From: Exophiala sp. HKRS030
Lineage: Eukaryota > Ascomycota > Eurotiomycetes > Chaetothyriales > Herpotrichiellaceae
Direction: 5' to 3'
Assembly: GCA_023897205.1 (NCBI GenBank)
Contig: JAHWDD010000001.1
Location: forward strand, 5,022,001 to 5,086,000
Length of the DNA: 64,000 bases
This document shows, piece after piece, positions 53,815 through 64,000 of this stretch (position 1 is the stretch's first letter; every line of letters starts with the position of its first letter). The notes under the pieces were generated by a model. It made no database searches. It saw nothing but the letters and a program-made list of their open reading frames with translations, and was not told the DNA's origin. A program made the position numbers and the translations under genes.

Positions 53815-55923
53815 TTATTGCTCGCTGGCTTGACCGTCGCCGACAAGTGAATTCTCATTCACACCCAAGATTTTCCTACACGTCCCTCGAGCATCTTCCG
53901 GCATTGTCTTCCACAAGAGCTGGCGAACTTCTTGCCCAACTTGTTCGACCGCATCGATTGCCCACAAAACATCGAGGTGCTCGTACTCCTCAATGACTTT
54001 GCTATGAACCACATTGACATGAGGTTCACGTCCTCGCTCAAAGCGTCTCAGCAGTCTGCGCCCATCAACGAGGTCGTCACTGCCAGCGACCCACAGAGCG
54101 AACGGCGGCACATGGTCATCATACCAGGCTGTTCGACCGCGGTCTGCTTCCTTTGACATGGCATCTTCTCGTCTCTCCTCTTCACTTTGGTCCTCGACAT
54201 CCTCCTGCTGTCCGAGCTCTCGCGTCGCGAGAATGCACCTCTGCTTCGTGAAGCATTCCCGTCCGAGCCACCATCGCATACTTTCTGCGCTGACATAGAC
54301 GGGCGAAAATTGAAAGAGCCGGTCTCGAATTCCACGGTCCCATCGGGTATCGGACCAGTTGAAGAGGAATGAAAAAACAAGATAACCCATGAAACCGTAG
54401 ATCCGCCCTGGCAATATTCGGTGCATGGTCATCATGAGTGGGATGAAACTGTGGATGCCGAAGAACATGCGGAACATCCTGGGAGAAATCACTCTCATGA
54501 ACTTGAGATACATCTTGTCGATTAGTGGCCCGGCATAGACAGCTGGAGCCAGCGCGCAAAATACGCTGATCTTGTCTCCAATGTCGGGTCGCTGCTCTTT
54601 CGCTAACGCCACAAACGTCTCTGTGGTCCCCTGGCTGTGACAGACGAGTCCTAGCTTCTCGAACCCGCTTTCTTCGAGCACCCTCGAGATGAGTGCAGGT
54701 AAGTCCATGACTCCCATCTGGCGAATGTTCCATGCCCACATCCTTGGATCCTTGTACTGGAGCAGACTGTGCTCAGGCTCGAAGCCGCATCGATTGTTCC
54801 CTAACCAAACATCGTAGCCGGATTTGCACAGTAAAAACGCTAAACTGTCGTCATCGTTGGCACAATACGCTCCAGCACTTTGCAAAAGACCATGGATGAG
54901 CAGGACGGGGTACCTCCTTTCTCCGTCCTTGAACTGTGTCTGGACGTGTTGGTGGAAGCTATTCTCCTCAGGGAAGATCTTTGGGGATTTAGGTCGGCGG
55001 TGACCGTCCGGGGAAGGTTTATATTCGTTAGGGTCATAAAGGTGCCATAGAGTAAGGATGAACCCGTCTTCTGTCTGCACCCTAAATTCTTCTGCGTCGA
55101 GGCCGACTCGTCGAGCGTAGTATCTGATGTCGCAGACAAGTTTGTCCGGTCCGCCTTCAAGAGGAGCATATCTCTCTTTTTCCTGGTACAGCGAGTCTTC
55201 TCTTGGTCTATTCTCCGAAATGCGCCTGCGCTTTCTGGCCACCCAATCTCGGTCTTGTTCCCTGCGTATGTCTGCCCTTCTCTTCTCTTCCTCAACAAAG
55301 GGCCGTTTGGCGTGGTGTTCTCGAAACGTCAGCCGCAGCCACAGACTTTTGAGCAGGCGCGGTATCGTTGTGAACAGCGCCCCTAACACCACGACGAGCA
55401 GGAACCCGGTCGACAAGAAGAAGGATGTGAATCGGAAGGTGAGACATTGTAGGTTGCGGAGAAACGTAGGAGGACCGTACAGAGGTAGAGGAGGAAACAA
55501 CGGATGGGTATGGGACGGCGGAAGAGCCTCATCCAGACGACTCGTCTCGCTCTCGCGGTCGTCCCGCAGCAGCTCCTCCCTGTTGACGTCGTTCTCCTCG
55601 ACGTTTCGAACGTCGAACCGACTCAACCCTCTGGGGCGTGGGACCTTGGGACGGTGAGGGCGACCTTCGGCCCTGGCTTTGAGGATGTTGATCTTGTGGG
55701 CCTCCTGCACCGGCACCGAGGGGAGTCTGTTGCCGTCGCTGGTCTCGATCACGGGGTCGAGCGGCGTGATGAAGTTGGCTTGAACCGCGACACCGCGCGC
55801 GCCCTCCTCATCATTGTCGCCGTGGTGGTGAGCATTGCAACCCGCTTCGAGGGACAACTTTTCGGCTTGGTGCTCGTATTCCACCGTCGCACGGGTGCGA
55901 GTCCTCAACTGGGTTTGCGACAT
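53815..55923 (-). CDS. Steryl ester hydrolase-like membrane lipase (Yeh1/Yeh2 type)
   Basis: Single-exon 702-residue alpha/beta-hydrolase. A long charged N-terminus precedes one membrane anchor (about residues 163-183, FRFTSFFLSTGFLLVVVLGA). The AB-hydrolase-lipase entry DAEEFRVQTEDGFILTLWH follows, then the oxyanion loop LLIHGLLQSAG. The nucleophile elbow is CHSQGT (Ser430), with Cys in place of the first Gly of GxSxG, then AGSDDLVDG (Asp616/617) and EYEHLDVLWAID (His649). This order matches yeast steryl ester hydrolases, which mobilise sterol esters at the lipid droplet or cell surface. A different ester substrate is possible. Confidence 0.9.
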   Translation of the reverse strand: MSQTQLRTRTRATVEYEHQAEKLSLEAGCNAHHHGDNDEEGARGVAVQANFITPLDPVIETSDGNRLPSVPVQEAHKINILKARAEGRPHRPKVPRPRGLSRFDVRNVEENDVNREELLRDDRESETSRLDEALPPSHTHPLFPPLPLYGPPTFLRNLQCLTFRFTSFFLSTGFLLVVVLGALFTTIPRLLKSLWLRLTFREHHAKRPFVEEEKRRADIRREQDRDWVARKRRRISENRPREDSLYQEKERYAPLEGGPDKLVCDIRYYARRVGLDAEEFRVQTEDGFILTLWHLYDPNEYKPSPDGHRRPKSPKIFPEENSFHQHVQTQFKDGERRYPVLLIHGLLQSAGAYCANDDDSLAFLLCKSGYDVWLGNNRCGFEPEHSLLQYKDPRMWAWNIRQMGVMDLPALISRVLEESGFEKLGLVCHSQGTTETFVALAKEQRPDIGDKISVFCALAPAVYAGPLIDKMYLKFMRVISPRMFRMFFGIHSFIPLMMTMHRILPGRIYGFMGYLVFSFLFNWSDTRWDRGIRDRLFQFSPVYVSAESMRWWLGRECFTKQRCILATRELGQQEDVEDQSEEERREDAMSKEADRGRTAWYDDHVPPFALWVAGSDDLVDGRRLLRRFERGREPHVNVVHSKVIEEYEHLDVLWAIDAVEQVGQEVRQLLWKTMPEDARGTCRKILGVNENSLVGDGQASEQ

Positions 55924-57296
55924 ATGGACAAAGTGTGGAGAGAGTCGGCGTAGTAAACATGCGGATGCTTGTTTTTGTCTTGTTTGTTTGCGGGACCGTT
56001 ATTGTGGACTGTCGTTGATGTCATGGAGCTTCTAAGGGTTTTGTCTCGGTGCCGCAAAGGTGAAGACTCTTCCTGCGCACTTGAGTAGGAGGCATGTATA
56101 CAGTAGATGGTATATTTCACCCAAGGTATGGAGTAGGTAACCAGGGTATCACATCAGGTAGAAAGGAGAGGAAAGATACAGAGAATAGATACTGGAAAGT
56201 GACCGTTGAGCGATGGTGGCGGCGGCAGTGCACATGTTACAGTAGATACAGTAGATACTGTATGTACTGTACCTAATACCAGGGGATCTTCATCGCATCA
56301 TTCATTTGCGCAACTCACCAGAGTGGTTGAAAAATCTGGGTCATCTTGGGCAGGAGGTGGAACCGGTTGATCTCGTCCGCGCCAGATGATGAAACGATGA
56401 TTGCGAGCTGGGAAAAAAAAGGACACATGCTCGCGAATCCTCTCTCGTTCGCTTGGGGGATGTTCAGGTTGTAAAATCAGGTCAACATCGACATCATAGC
56501 CGAGCTTGGAAGCCAATCAGCGTTGACTAGATCCAACTCCATAGTGATGTTTGACGCTAACCTACAATGGCAGGAGAACGATGTTTGGTCACATGACTGC
56601 TTTCGTGAATCATCTTTACTTCAATATGTTACAGAACTGCGAGCTCATACTGTACTCGTATATCATTACACCGTGACTAGCCCTGATGAAGGCGTCTCAA
56701 TTCAACCATGTCGCTGTCAAAGAGACATATCCGGCCAATCGTCCGCACTCAGCTCAAAGAGCACGGAACTCAGCCATCTAAATCAATCTGTTCGTTCATC
56801 CATGAACCTGCGAAGTGGTCCGGGTTCTGCATCCTGTCGCCATACATTGCAAGATCCTCGCCTGTAACGCCGGGCATGAATGAGTTGCGACTTCGCGACC
56901 ACGATTGATCAACGGGTGGTGGGGAAGCATCCCATTGAACCTGAGGCTGTAGATAACCGGCTCTTGTATAGATGGAGGAAGCCTCAACGTATCATCATGG
57001 CCATGAAAATGCTTACTGCAACTATGGGATGGACAGAAAATTAGATCGCTCGACGCTGATCCGGCCCGATCAACTTACTGGCTGCTGTAGCAGTGGATGA
57101 TATAGTTCAGATGAGTTCTGTTCGGCAACAGGTGGGATACTCGAAGAGAGGATGATGGCAGACTGTTGTAATCGTTCTCGACGTCTAGTGACACTATATT
57201 GGTAGTTGATCTGGGCGGAATACCTTCCCACCTAGGACATCCATACTGCTTAGTGAGTACTAAGTGCATGGGGTTTTCCTGGGGATATATGTTTAA
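55924..57296. other. 1.4-kb interval with an inverted repeat
   Basis: Lipase promoter side. An open minus-strand stretch (56516-56330, DVDVDLILQPEHPP and HRFIIWRGRDQP) ends in a GTGAGT donor and could be a leader exon, but no partner exon was found. A 16-bp inverted repeat is listed separately. Confidence 0.35.
56238..56271. repeat. 16-bp inverted repeat with 2-bp spacer
   Basis: Arms 56238-56253 and 56256-56271 are reverse complements except for one base. They are built from TACAGTA/TACTGTA units. It could form a hairpin or bind a dimeric protein; it lies upstream of the lipase gene. Confidence 0.75.
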
Positions 57297-57600
57297 TCCA
57301 GTGAAATTCCTTCCAACAAAGTACGCCCTGATGGCCACTAATAAGACTCACCGCGTCGAAGTGCGACTTTGGTCTAATTGGTTTGGAGGTTGGGCTTATC
57401 CTTGGAAACCAGCTGCTTAGTGGATTAAACTGGGAGTCTTCGGCGGTTTCCATGACTACTGTAGTATCCCTATAACAGGGTATGAAGGGGTCATAGTCGG
57501 GATAAGTAATAGAAGAGCCGGGGGTTCGAGCGTCCAAACTTTTTGTCCCTCGAGATATTTTTTTGGTTTATTTTTCCGCTGTTGGTGAAGGTGGTGAAGA
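57297..57600. repeat. Dispersed repeat, copy 2 (SINE-like)
   Basis: Same orientation as the copy at 14156-14500 and about 40 bases shorter, through small internal gaps. The identical core lies at 57479-57519. The B-box-like site is weaker (GGTTCGAG at 57523-57530), followed by TTTTT at 57540-57544. No ORF of note. Confidence 0.7.
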
Positions 57601-58229
57601 AGATGAAGCAGGATGTACAAGTATCGCGACTAGTTTCCTTCGCATCCACATTCACTCATCGACATTATCATATTGGCGGGCGGCGTTTAGAGAGAGCTTC
57701 CGCTTCATCCATTATAGGCGATATTCCTATGGACTGCGAATGTGGACCATATTCGTGGAACTATGAGTAAGTTCAAGAGCGACTTTCACCAAATCGTGGC
57801 GGCAATGCTCTTCTTTCATCAAAAGCCCGAACCTGGCCAGCAGATACTCGGGATCTCGCTTGTCATTGGCAATCTGTAATAGTCCGCACACTCAAGGGAA
57901 TCCGCCGGCGACCTCTGAACTGTCGTAGACAGATGATTCATGACCTGCTATTCAGCTGTACAAAAAAGCAGGCGTTGATTTTAGGTAAACGAGGCTAGAC
58001 ACGGCGCTGCTTTTGAATATGTCACGTGAACTTCGATTTCTCTTCCGGCAGCGATGTACCGACTCCCACATCGATGAATACCAGACATTAGTGAATCAGT
58101 AGAAGTGAAGTGCGTTGTCGGTCGACCATAGCAAAGCGACAAGGCTCATTTCTGTCTGCGCGCATTTTTATCGCCTCTGGGATCGAATCTTTTCCTCATC
58201 TACCGTTCCACTTTTACATCTCCATCACC
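57601..58229. other. Gene-free interval
   Basis: LSM2 promoter side. TCACGTGA at 58022-58029 is an E-box-type palindrome. Nothing else is seen. Confidence 0.45.
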
Positions 58230-58597
58230 ATGCTCTTCTTCAGGTGCGTTTTACGAACCTAATATTTCATGACCCATGCACTTCGTCCTACGACTAATCT
58301 GCCTTAACTCACAGTTTCTTCAAAACTCTCACTCAGCAAACCGTGACGGTGGAGTTGAAAAACGATATTTCCATACGCGGCACTCTCAAGTCCGTCGACC
58401 AGTACCTAAACATCAAACTCGACGATGTCACGGTCCTTGACGAACTCAAGTACCCCCACCTCAGCTCGGTGAAGAACATCTTCATTCGAGGCTCCGTGGT
58501 CAGATACGTACACTTGCCACCAGACAAGGTCGACAGGGGCCTCCTCGAGGACGCGTGTCGCAGGGAAGCCATGGCGCAAAAAGGAAAGGCTGCATGA
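58230..58597 (+). CDS. LSM2: U6 snRNA-associated Sm-like protein LSm2
   Basis: Predicted 98-residue Lsm protein. Exons are 58230-58243 (14 bases) and 58315-58597, with a 71-bp intron (GTGCGT...ACAG). The tiny first exon gives MLFFS, which joins FFKTLTQQTVTVELKND, the conserved LSm2 start. Sm1 is VTVELKNDISIRGTLKSVDQYLNI in parts, and Sm2 is IFIRGSVVRYVHLP. LSm2 belongs to both Lsm1-7 (mRNA decay) and Lsm2-8 (U6 snRNP). Without the microexon the frame has no ATG at the right place, which supports the model. Confidence 0.94.
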
Positions 58598-59153
58598 AGA
58601 AGATGAAGGAGAGGAAGAAGTTGAGACAAATGCCGGGGTTGTTTTTCAACAGTGCATTATGCTACTCTGAGCCATGAAGCTCAGCCAGCAGGCCTGCGGT
58701 TGTCATGGACCACAATGATGAATCAGAGACTAGGCCAGAGCCACGTCAATCCTAGATGCGACAAAGTTTGTGTTGACTGGATCTGATCTTTGGTTGGGAG
58801 GTCGCGCACTCTGTCGACTCATGCACAGAATTACTGCTATGAGGTTTGCAAGGCAACACTAAAAACAATGCTGGCACAGAACAATCTCAAGAAAAGGGTG
58901 AAGAAGAGGAGCGTTGCCGTATACTGCGCTATCTGGCTTACTATTAGAACTGCCAGGTAGAATTGGGCCTCTTCTTCGATCGCTTATGCTTGAAATGCTC
59001 CCACGAATGGTCCCTCCAGGACTGTGGGACACTTCTATGGACATGTCTTGGAATGAGGATGGGCAGCTTGGCTACGGCGATATGGACAATATCGCAATAT
59101 GTAAGGGCAAATACAAAAGATGAATGATACATGATGTACACCCAGACTCTCGT
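58598..59153. other. Gene-free interval between converging genes
   Basis: 3' flanks of LSM2 and PSO2. No gene or repeat is seen. Confidence 0.45.
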
Positions 59154-61946
59154 TCATACCCCGTACCTCAACTTTCCATCACCACTTCCCCATCCTTCTG
59201 CACCGACTTCTACTTTGAAAAGGCCATTCTTTCGCTTTTCCGATTCCCACTTTTCAATCCAGCCTTTCATCTTCTCTCTGCTCCTCGCACTGCCCACGTT
59301 GACCGTTGGAATGACGCGATTGATCCTCAAAGCGCAACAAAACATGGTCAGTTCCCTGAAAGAGCTGTGCTCCGAATACGGCACACCGAAACAGTTGGAC
59401 TCTCTCGTGCTCCCCCTCTGAGGAGCCAAGTCGCGTATAGAAAATCTACTCTTCCAGCCATCCGAGGTCAGAACCGTGCTGACAGCTGGATTCTCAGTAA
59501 ATCGAGACGTAGGTGGCCGATAGGACCAGCCTGTTGGTCTGAAACCCACAACGCGGGCAAAGTGCCCCTTGTAGCTTGTCATGTACTCGTGCAAGGTCTC
59601 TGCGCGGATTTCCATCAACGTCTGCATGTGCACCGACGCTTCAAGCGGGTTCGAGGTAAGGAGAGCAGTCAACTCGTCGTCCTCCAGACACTTGCATATC
59701 CGCATCTTTGCAGGTGGTGCGTAAATCTTAGATCCCAAGGCTTTCGCAATACCCAGGCATATGCGCTCTTTGCCGATTGAATAAGTTCCGATCACAACGA
59801 GCAGACGCCCCCTCTTCTTCGGCTTCCTATCAGAATCGTCTCCTTCCTGCTTAGGCAAAGTGCTCTCGCCCTGCTCGAGGAACTTTTTCATTGTGCTACC
59901 GGCACGGTCTGCTTTCGTGCGTTCCCAATCGTCGTTCAGGTCTACTATTTCTTTCGACAAGCTGATGCACATCTGGGAACAGGCATCGATGACGTCCGAC
60001 TGGCTAGGAAAAGAGTACTTCGGCGTCAGATATGTGGTGTCGAGGTAGCAAGTGTCGATTACTTGTTGTTTCAGCTGTCCCGTGATGCTGCACATAACGT
60101 CAGGTTGCAATAGAGGATGATTAACATGTGCTGGACACGCGCGGAAATCTCCACAATGCAGAATGCGTGTGTTTTTCAGGGTGCCATCTCTGTTCTTGCC
60201 AGTAACCTTCTCAAACAGGTACAGCGAAGATCCAGGGCAATGGTTGGCTGGAATCATGGTCACACATACACCGTTGGTATTGGGGACCTCGACCTTCTTC
60301 TCAAATTCAAGAGGAACAACCCATTTTGGATCAACCTTTAACTGCTGTAGCATCAGATTGCAAGTGACCTTGCTAGCATAGATAGGTCCATGGCACCATG
60401 ACGATGTCAGGCCGATGTAATGATCACTGTGGAAGTGACTGAGAAAATAGGCGTTCTGACCTTCCACCTTACCATAGCGGAAAGCATCGACGCAAATATA
60501 GAATCCTGGCATGATCTTGTAGAAAGGACAGGTCCGTTGATACGCTGGCTTGCCGCGAGATCGGGATTCGTGTGCAGCTGCCTCTGCCCACGCCGCATCT
60601 TCAGCGTGTCCGGACATCAGGCGAGTGAAAGCAGAGCCGCCCTTAACATCAGCACCGACAGAGAAAGGGTTTGACTGTGCTGGACGAGCAACCGCAGCAC
60701 GTTGGAAGCGTTTTGTGCCGACTACTTCTTGACCAGGAGCAGAAGACGCCTGCCGCGGTTTCTCGGGCGCCGAGAGAATATTCTCCTTGGGCAGAGGTTC
60801 GGCTGTGCCATCTAAGCAAGCATTGACGTGGGTGGACGCTTGGCTTTCGGAGAGACCTTGCATGTTACCATTGCAAATGGGACATAGAGGAATGGTGTCG
60901 TTTTGTTCCACTTCAATCTGAAGATCATCTTCCATAATACTCCGGGGGGTTCGCACGCTGTCCGCACCGCTCTCGGACTTTGAGTCTTCTTCAAAGGTCA
61001 GACCCATTTCTCGCTGCTCCTCCATCCATCTTCGTTCCAGAAATTCTTCTCCGCCTTCATAAAATTCGTCTTCCTCGAAATCATCTTCACCAAAATCTCC
61101 TGCGTTAAAAATGCTAGTCTCTTCCTGAGGTAGTTCTGGGATATTTGCAGCACCACTCGTACGCTCATGCCGGTCGTGGTCAGCGGCGTCCTCATTTTCT
61201 GGAGCTGATGGTATCAAGGGGACGTCACTGGTTGTAATTCCTGTTCCGGGGTCAATGTCGTCCTTGTCATCCGGCTCAAATTCTCCTACTTCACCCGCAG
61301 CTGAATTTTGTTCGACAGTGTCGTCAACAGCGCCCACCCAGTCTTCATCTTCTTCATCGCTTGAATCATCCAAAAATCCACCCCGTTGCTTCCTCGCTTT
61401 CACAGGCTTTGTGTCATTGTTCGAGTGCCTTCCCGTATCAAGTCCAGTAACCGAGCTTTTGCGCTCTGGAGAGGGCGTACGGATGAAGAAATCTCCGTCG
61501 TCGTCGGTAGTACGCCTCCTCTTCAGCGGGCCTTCGTTTTCGTTGAATCTCGACGAGTCATCCTCAGAAAAGGTGCGTTCATCTCTGCCTAGAACATCCT
61601 GCTCTATAAAGCTTTGGCTTGCATCCTTGAAAAATAGAGGTAGGTTTGATTTCGCGTCTACCTCGTTCTTATTATCTGCCTTCCCGAAGAACTGAAGAAT
61701 ACTTTGATTCTGGCGAATGCTACTCTTCTTTAAGCTGGGTATTCTGGACGCTGGTTGGCGACCGAGAACAGGGGTCTTAGACATTGGAGGAGCCCGATTT
61801 GCTACGGACGCAGGCGAGGCAAAGTATCGAGACGAGGTGACTTGCTTGTGGCCACCGCTGAGTGGCGGAGTAGGAGGGCGGCCGGTCGACGGGAGCATGG
61901 CATTCGAGGAGTTTAAAGATGCATTCTCTCGAGGATTTCTGAACAT
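59154..61946 (-). CDS. PSO2: DNA interstrand cross-link repair nuclease Pso2/Snm1
   Basis: Single-exon 930-residue protein from the ATG at 61946; the frame is open further upstream but only from a TTG. Pso2 is a metallo-beta-lactamase/beta-CASP 5' exonuclease that processes interstrand cross-links. An N-terminal NQSILQFF (residues 80-87) resembles a PCNA-interacting box. A long acidic, Ser-rich linker has nuclear-localisation-like LKRRRTT. A UBZ4-type zinc finger uses C355, C358, H373 and C377. The catalytic HFHSDH is at residues 504-509, with HCPGSSLYLFE and HCGDFRACP after it. The DRMBL C-terminal region includes VVIGTYSIGKERICLGIAKAL and FGVPYSEHSSFREL. Confidence 0.95.
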   Translation of the reverse strand: MFRNPRENASLNSSNAMLPSTGRPPTPPLSGGHKQVTSSRYFASPASVANRAPPMSKTPVLGRQPASRIPSLKKSSIRQNQSILQFFGKADNKNEVDAKSNLPLFFKDASQSFIEQDVLGRDERTFSEDDSSRFNENEGPLKRRRTTDDDGDFFIRTPSPERKSSVTGLDTGRHSNNDTKPVKARKQRGGFLDDSSDEEDEDWVGAVDDTVEQNSAAGEVGEFEPDDKDDIDPGTGITTSDVPLIPSAPENEDAADHDRHERTSGAANIPELPQEETSIFNAGDFGEDDFEEDEFYEGGEEFLERRWMEEQREMGLTFEEDSKSESGADSVRTPRSIMEDDLQIEVEQNDTIPLCPICNGNMQGLSESQASTHVNACLDGTAEPLPKENILSAPEKPRQASSAPGQEVVGTKRFQRAAVARPAQSNPFSVGADVKGGSAFTRLMSGHAEDAAWAEAAAHESRSRGKPAYQRTCPFYKIMPGFYICVDAFRYGKVEGQNAYFLSHFHSDHYIGLTSSWCHGPIYASKVTCNLMLQQLKVDPKWVVPLEFEKKVEVPNTNGVCVTMIPANHCPGSSLYLFEKVTGKNRDGTLKNTRILHCGDFRACPAHVNHPLLQPDVMCSITGQLKQQVIDTCYLDTTYLTPKYSFPSQSDVIDACSQMCISLSKEIVDLNDDWERTKADRAGSTMKKFLEQGESTLPKQEGDDSDRKPKKRGRLLVVIGTYSIGKERICLGIAKALGSKIYAPPAKMRICKCLEDDELTALLTSNPLEASVHMQTLMEIRAETLHEYMTSYKGHFARVVGFRPTGWSYRPPTSRFTENPAVSTVLTSDGWKSRFSIRDLAPQRGSTRESNCFGVPYSEHSSFRELTMFCCALRINRVIPTVNVGSARSREKMKGWIEKWESEKRKNGLFKVEVGAEGWGSGDGKLRYGV

Positions 61947-62533
61947 CGCTATACAGTGTCCACAGATATCATGACTGCATTGATCTGTGTAGATTGTTGT
62001 GGCGTGGGAAAAGGACAATGGAGAAGAAAGACTGCGTTTTAGCGTGGATGTTCATCGGCTTTGGCGCTCCATGACGCGAAGTGTAGGCGTTAAGTGGTTT
62101 CTCGGGGGTCAATGCTTAGAACCTAATAAAATGAATTGTTCGACCTGCATAAGGCTGCCTGTTCTTTCACTTCACGAGGCTACCGCTCCAGCTAGCTAAT
62201 GTTGCAGGGCCCCGTCGTGTTGCTAGAGCTACATTTCTGCATTAAATGTACATATGCTTCTATATGCATTGCATGGTATATTCCCTGGTCGAGACTCGTA
62301 CAGTTGAATTGCCTCGTTCTCGTTCTCGTTCTCGTACTCCGAAAAGCGAACAACGCGCGCAATCACGTGCAAGCGTTGACATCATCGCCGGATCTCGCCA
62401 GGTTCGTCTGTTGATCAAAAAGTCCTGAGCTGGCGCAACAACATCTTCAAGCCGACTCATTTCAAGTATCCAGGCCGATTGCCTAGACGAGCTGCTACCG
62501 CTGAGCCGCAGCCATCATCCACGATTCTAGCGT
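61947..62533. promoter_or_regulatory. Divergent promoter, PSO2 / TPC1
   Basis: Shared region of about 590 bases. It contains CTCGTT repeats (listed separately) and AATCACGTG near 62371. No TATA box could be assigned. Confidence 0.4.
62313..62335. repeat. CTCGTT hexamer microsatellite
   Basis: Three full CTCGTT units and a partial fourth (CTCGT), in the PSO2/TPC1 promoter. Confidence 0.8.
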
Positions 62534-63647
62534 ATGTCGGCGGCGATTGAACGGCTCAAAGATGAGGTAAGTCGCCGACGTCGAGCCATGCTTCCATCTC
62601 AAGCTTTACTCATGACTCTTCCAGGGCACGAGGCAGCAAGTCATCGTAGCTGGCGGCGTAGCAGGACTCGTGTCCCGGTTTTGCATCGCACCACTTGACG
62701 TTGTCAAGATCAGACTACAGCTTCAGCCACATTCCTTGTCGGATCCCTTGTCGTGTGATGGCATAAAAGGCCCCATCTACAAAGGCGTCTTCTCGACTTT
62801 GCGAGCAATCGCTCGCCAGGAAGGCATCACGGCGCTATGGAAAGGCAACGTCCCCGCTGAAATGATGTACGTGTGCTATGGTGGCATCCAGTTCGTCGCA
62901 TACCGGTCAATCACGCAGGCCCAGAGTTTACTACCGACCCGACCACCACCGTCGGTCGAATCCTTCATTAGTGGTGCAGGAGCGGGTGCAGCTGCGACCA
63001 CGGTGACATATCCTCTCGATCTACTCAGGACCAGATTCGCCGCGCAGGGGTCCGATCGGATTTACCGGGGCCTTTTCGGTGCCGTACTCGAAATCAACCG
63101 ACATGAAGGACCCAGGGGGTTTTTCAGAGGTGCCAGCGCCGCCGTCGGTCAGATTGTGCCGTATATGGGTCTCTTCTTCATGAGCTATGAATTTCTGCAC
63201 CAGTACATTGGGGGAAAGACTCTGCCCTTTGGATCTGGAGACGCCACAGCGGGCGTGTTTGCCAGCGTCTTTGCAAAGACAGCCGTATTTCCACTTGACC
63301 TGGTCAGGAAGAGGCTGCAAGTACAGGGCCCGACGCGGACGAGGTACATACACACCAACATCCCCGAGTACCAAGGCGTCATTCGTGGTCTGGCAATGAT
63401 CTGGCGACGAGAAGGATACCGTGGCTGGTACCGAGGGTTGACAGTCAGCTTGCTCAAGGTATATATTCCCCACAATTCCTTGCTTCGCGAGATTTCCAAA
63501 TATTGACTTGACAAATAGGCCGCTCCCGCTTCCGCAGTCACAATGTGGACGTACGAGCGAGTCCTGCATGCGCTGATCAACACCGATCACGACGATGAAC
63601 TGTGGGAAATTTACAATCCTTACGACGATGATGATTACGATGACTGA
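62534..63647 (+). CDS. TPC1: Mitochondrial thiamine pyrophosphate carrier Tpc1
   Basis: Predicted 331-residue inner-membrane carrier. Exons are 62534-62566, 62625-63458 and 63519-63647, with introns of 58 and 60 bp. Three mitochondrial-carrier repeats are visible. The first has [13 protein letters not shown] and [20 protein letters not shown]; the second has [13 protein letters not shown] and [15 protein letters not shown]; the third has [13 protein letters not shown] and [15 protein letters not shown]. The last exon completes [17 protein letters not shown] and an acidic Asp-rich tail. [19 protein letters not shown] is typical of the TPP carrier group. Loss of the third exon would truncate the sixth helix, which supports splicing there. 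Confidence 0.94.
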
Positions 63648-64000
63648 GACTTAGCAGGCGTTGATTTTGGTTCCGAACTCTTTGAAGGAAACTTCTAATA
63701 GCTAGGTCGCTGTGTCACTCTACCAAACAGTATGATAGGCGGTCTCTCATTAGGGGGTCACCAGTCTAAAGAACAATCAGCCCCTTGGCTGGTACTGAGA
63801 TGGACATGCCACTGTGTAAAACTACGCATTGTACTTATAAGATCCAGCGTAAGTTGTCCCGTCCTCAACCGTGACGCTACTGGCACTAACAAAGTTTTTG
63901 TGTGAGCTTAGTGTACTATTATTACTTCTCCTTAAAATATCTGGCTACAACCCACAACCTGCTGCCCAGCTACCTTGACTGCTTCAGTGTCAGGAGCATC
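63648..64000. other. Gene-free end of window
   Basis: TPC1 3' flank. No gene, repeat or RNA signal is seen. Confidence 0.45.

Noticed and set aside
1..64000. Secondary-metabolite core genes, CRISPR arrays, intact transposons, rRNA
   Set aside because: No polyketide or peptide synthetase domains, spaced direct repeats, transposase or reverse-transcriptase motifs, or rRNA-like sequence were seen on either strand.

Overview
The window looks like nuclear DNA of a filamentous ascomycete (Pezizomycotina). Most genes carry short introns of about 47-142 bp with GT..AG ends and CTAAC/CTGAC-like branch sites. Zn2Cys6 regulators are present, and the best-recognised proteins are fungal: Asp f 2/ZrfC zinc uptake, Nnf1, Pso2, Tpc1, Rpb4, mL53 and Sec20. 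A eurotiomycete, possibly a black-yeast relative, is my guess. Nothing here fixes the genus.

Region 1 (1-12.6 kb) is a compact set of nitrogen-catabolism genes. It holds a partial amidase, a full-length Zn2Cys6 regulator, an M20 beta-ureidopropionase/N-carbamoyl-amino-acid hydrolase, a short second Zn2Cys6 protein, a DUF1479 Fe(II)/2-oxoglutarate dioxygenase, allantoicase, and a dihydropyrimidinase/hydantoinase. Hydantoinase plus carbamoyl hydrolase form a ring-opening and decarbamoylation pair. Allantoicase adds purine ureides, and the amidase could finish an amide intermediate. GATA-type motifs lie in two divergent promoters. This is the best candidate for an undescribed pathway cluster.

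Region 2 (12.6-18.7 kb) has a low-complexity gene whose reading frame is ambiguous, copy 1 of a ~300-bp dispersed repeat, RPB4, and a secreted, GPI-anchor-type cysteine-rich protein.

Region 3 (18.7-25.5 kb) has two divergent pairs. The first is a TIM-barrel protein and a UPF0261 protein, the two halves that plants carry fused as Tm-1. The second is an Asp f 2-like zinc-binding secreted protein and a ZrfC-like ZIP transporter, sharing a 1-kb promoter.

Region 4 (25.8-64 kb) is mostly housekeeping: a sirtuin, an MFS transporter, an unrecognised nuclear coiled-coil protein, a four-helix membrane protein, NNF1, an HbpS-like protein, a short-chain dehydrogenase, a probable decayed gene, DUS2/SMM1, MRPL44 (mL53), SEC20, RFC2, an APC permease, a steryl ester hydrolase, repeat copy 2, LSM2, PSO2 and TPC1.

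Gene models were spliced by eye from splice signals, phase and protein continuity. Exon boundaries are therefore predictions. No database search was run, so family names rest on motif recognition.
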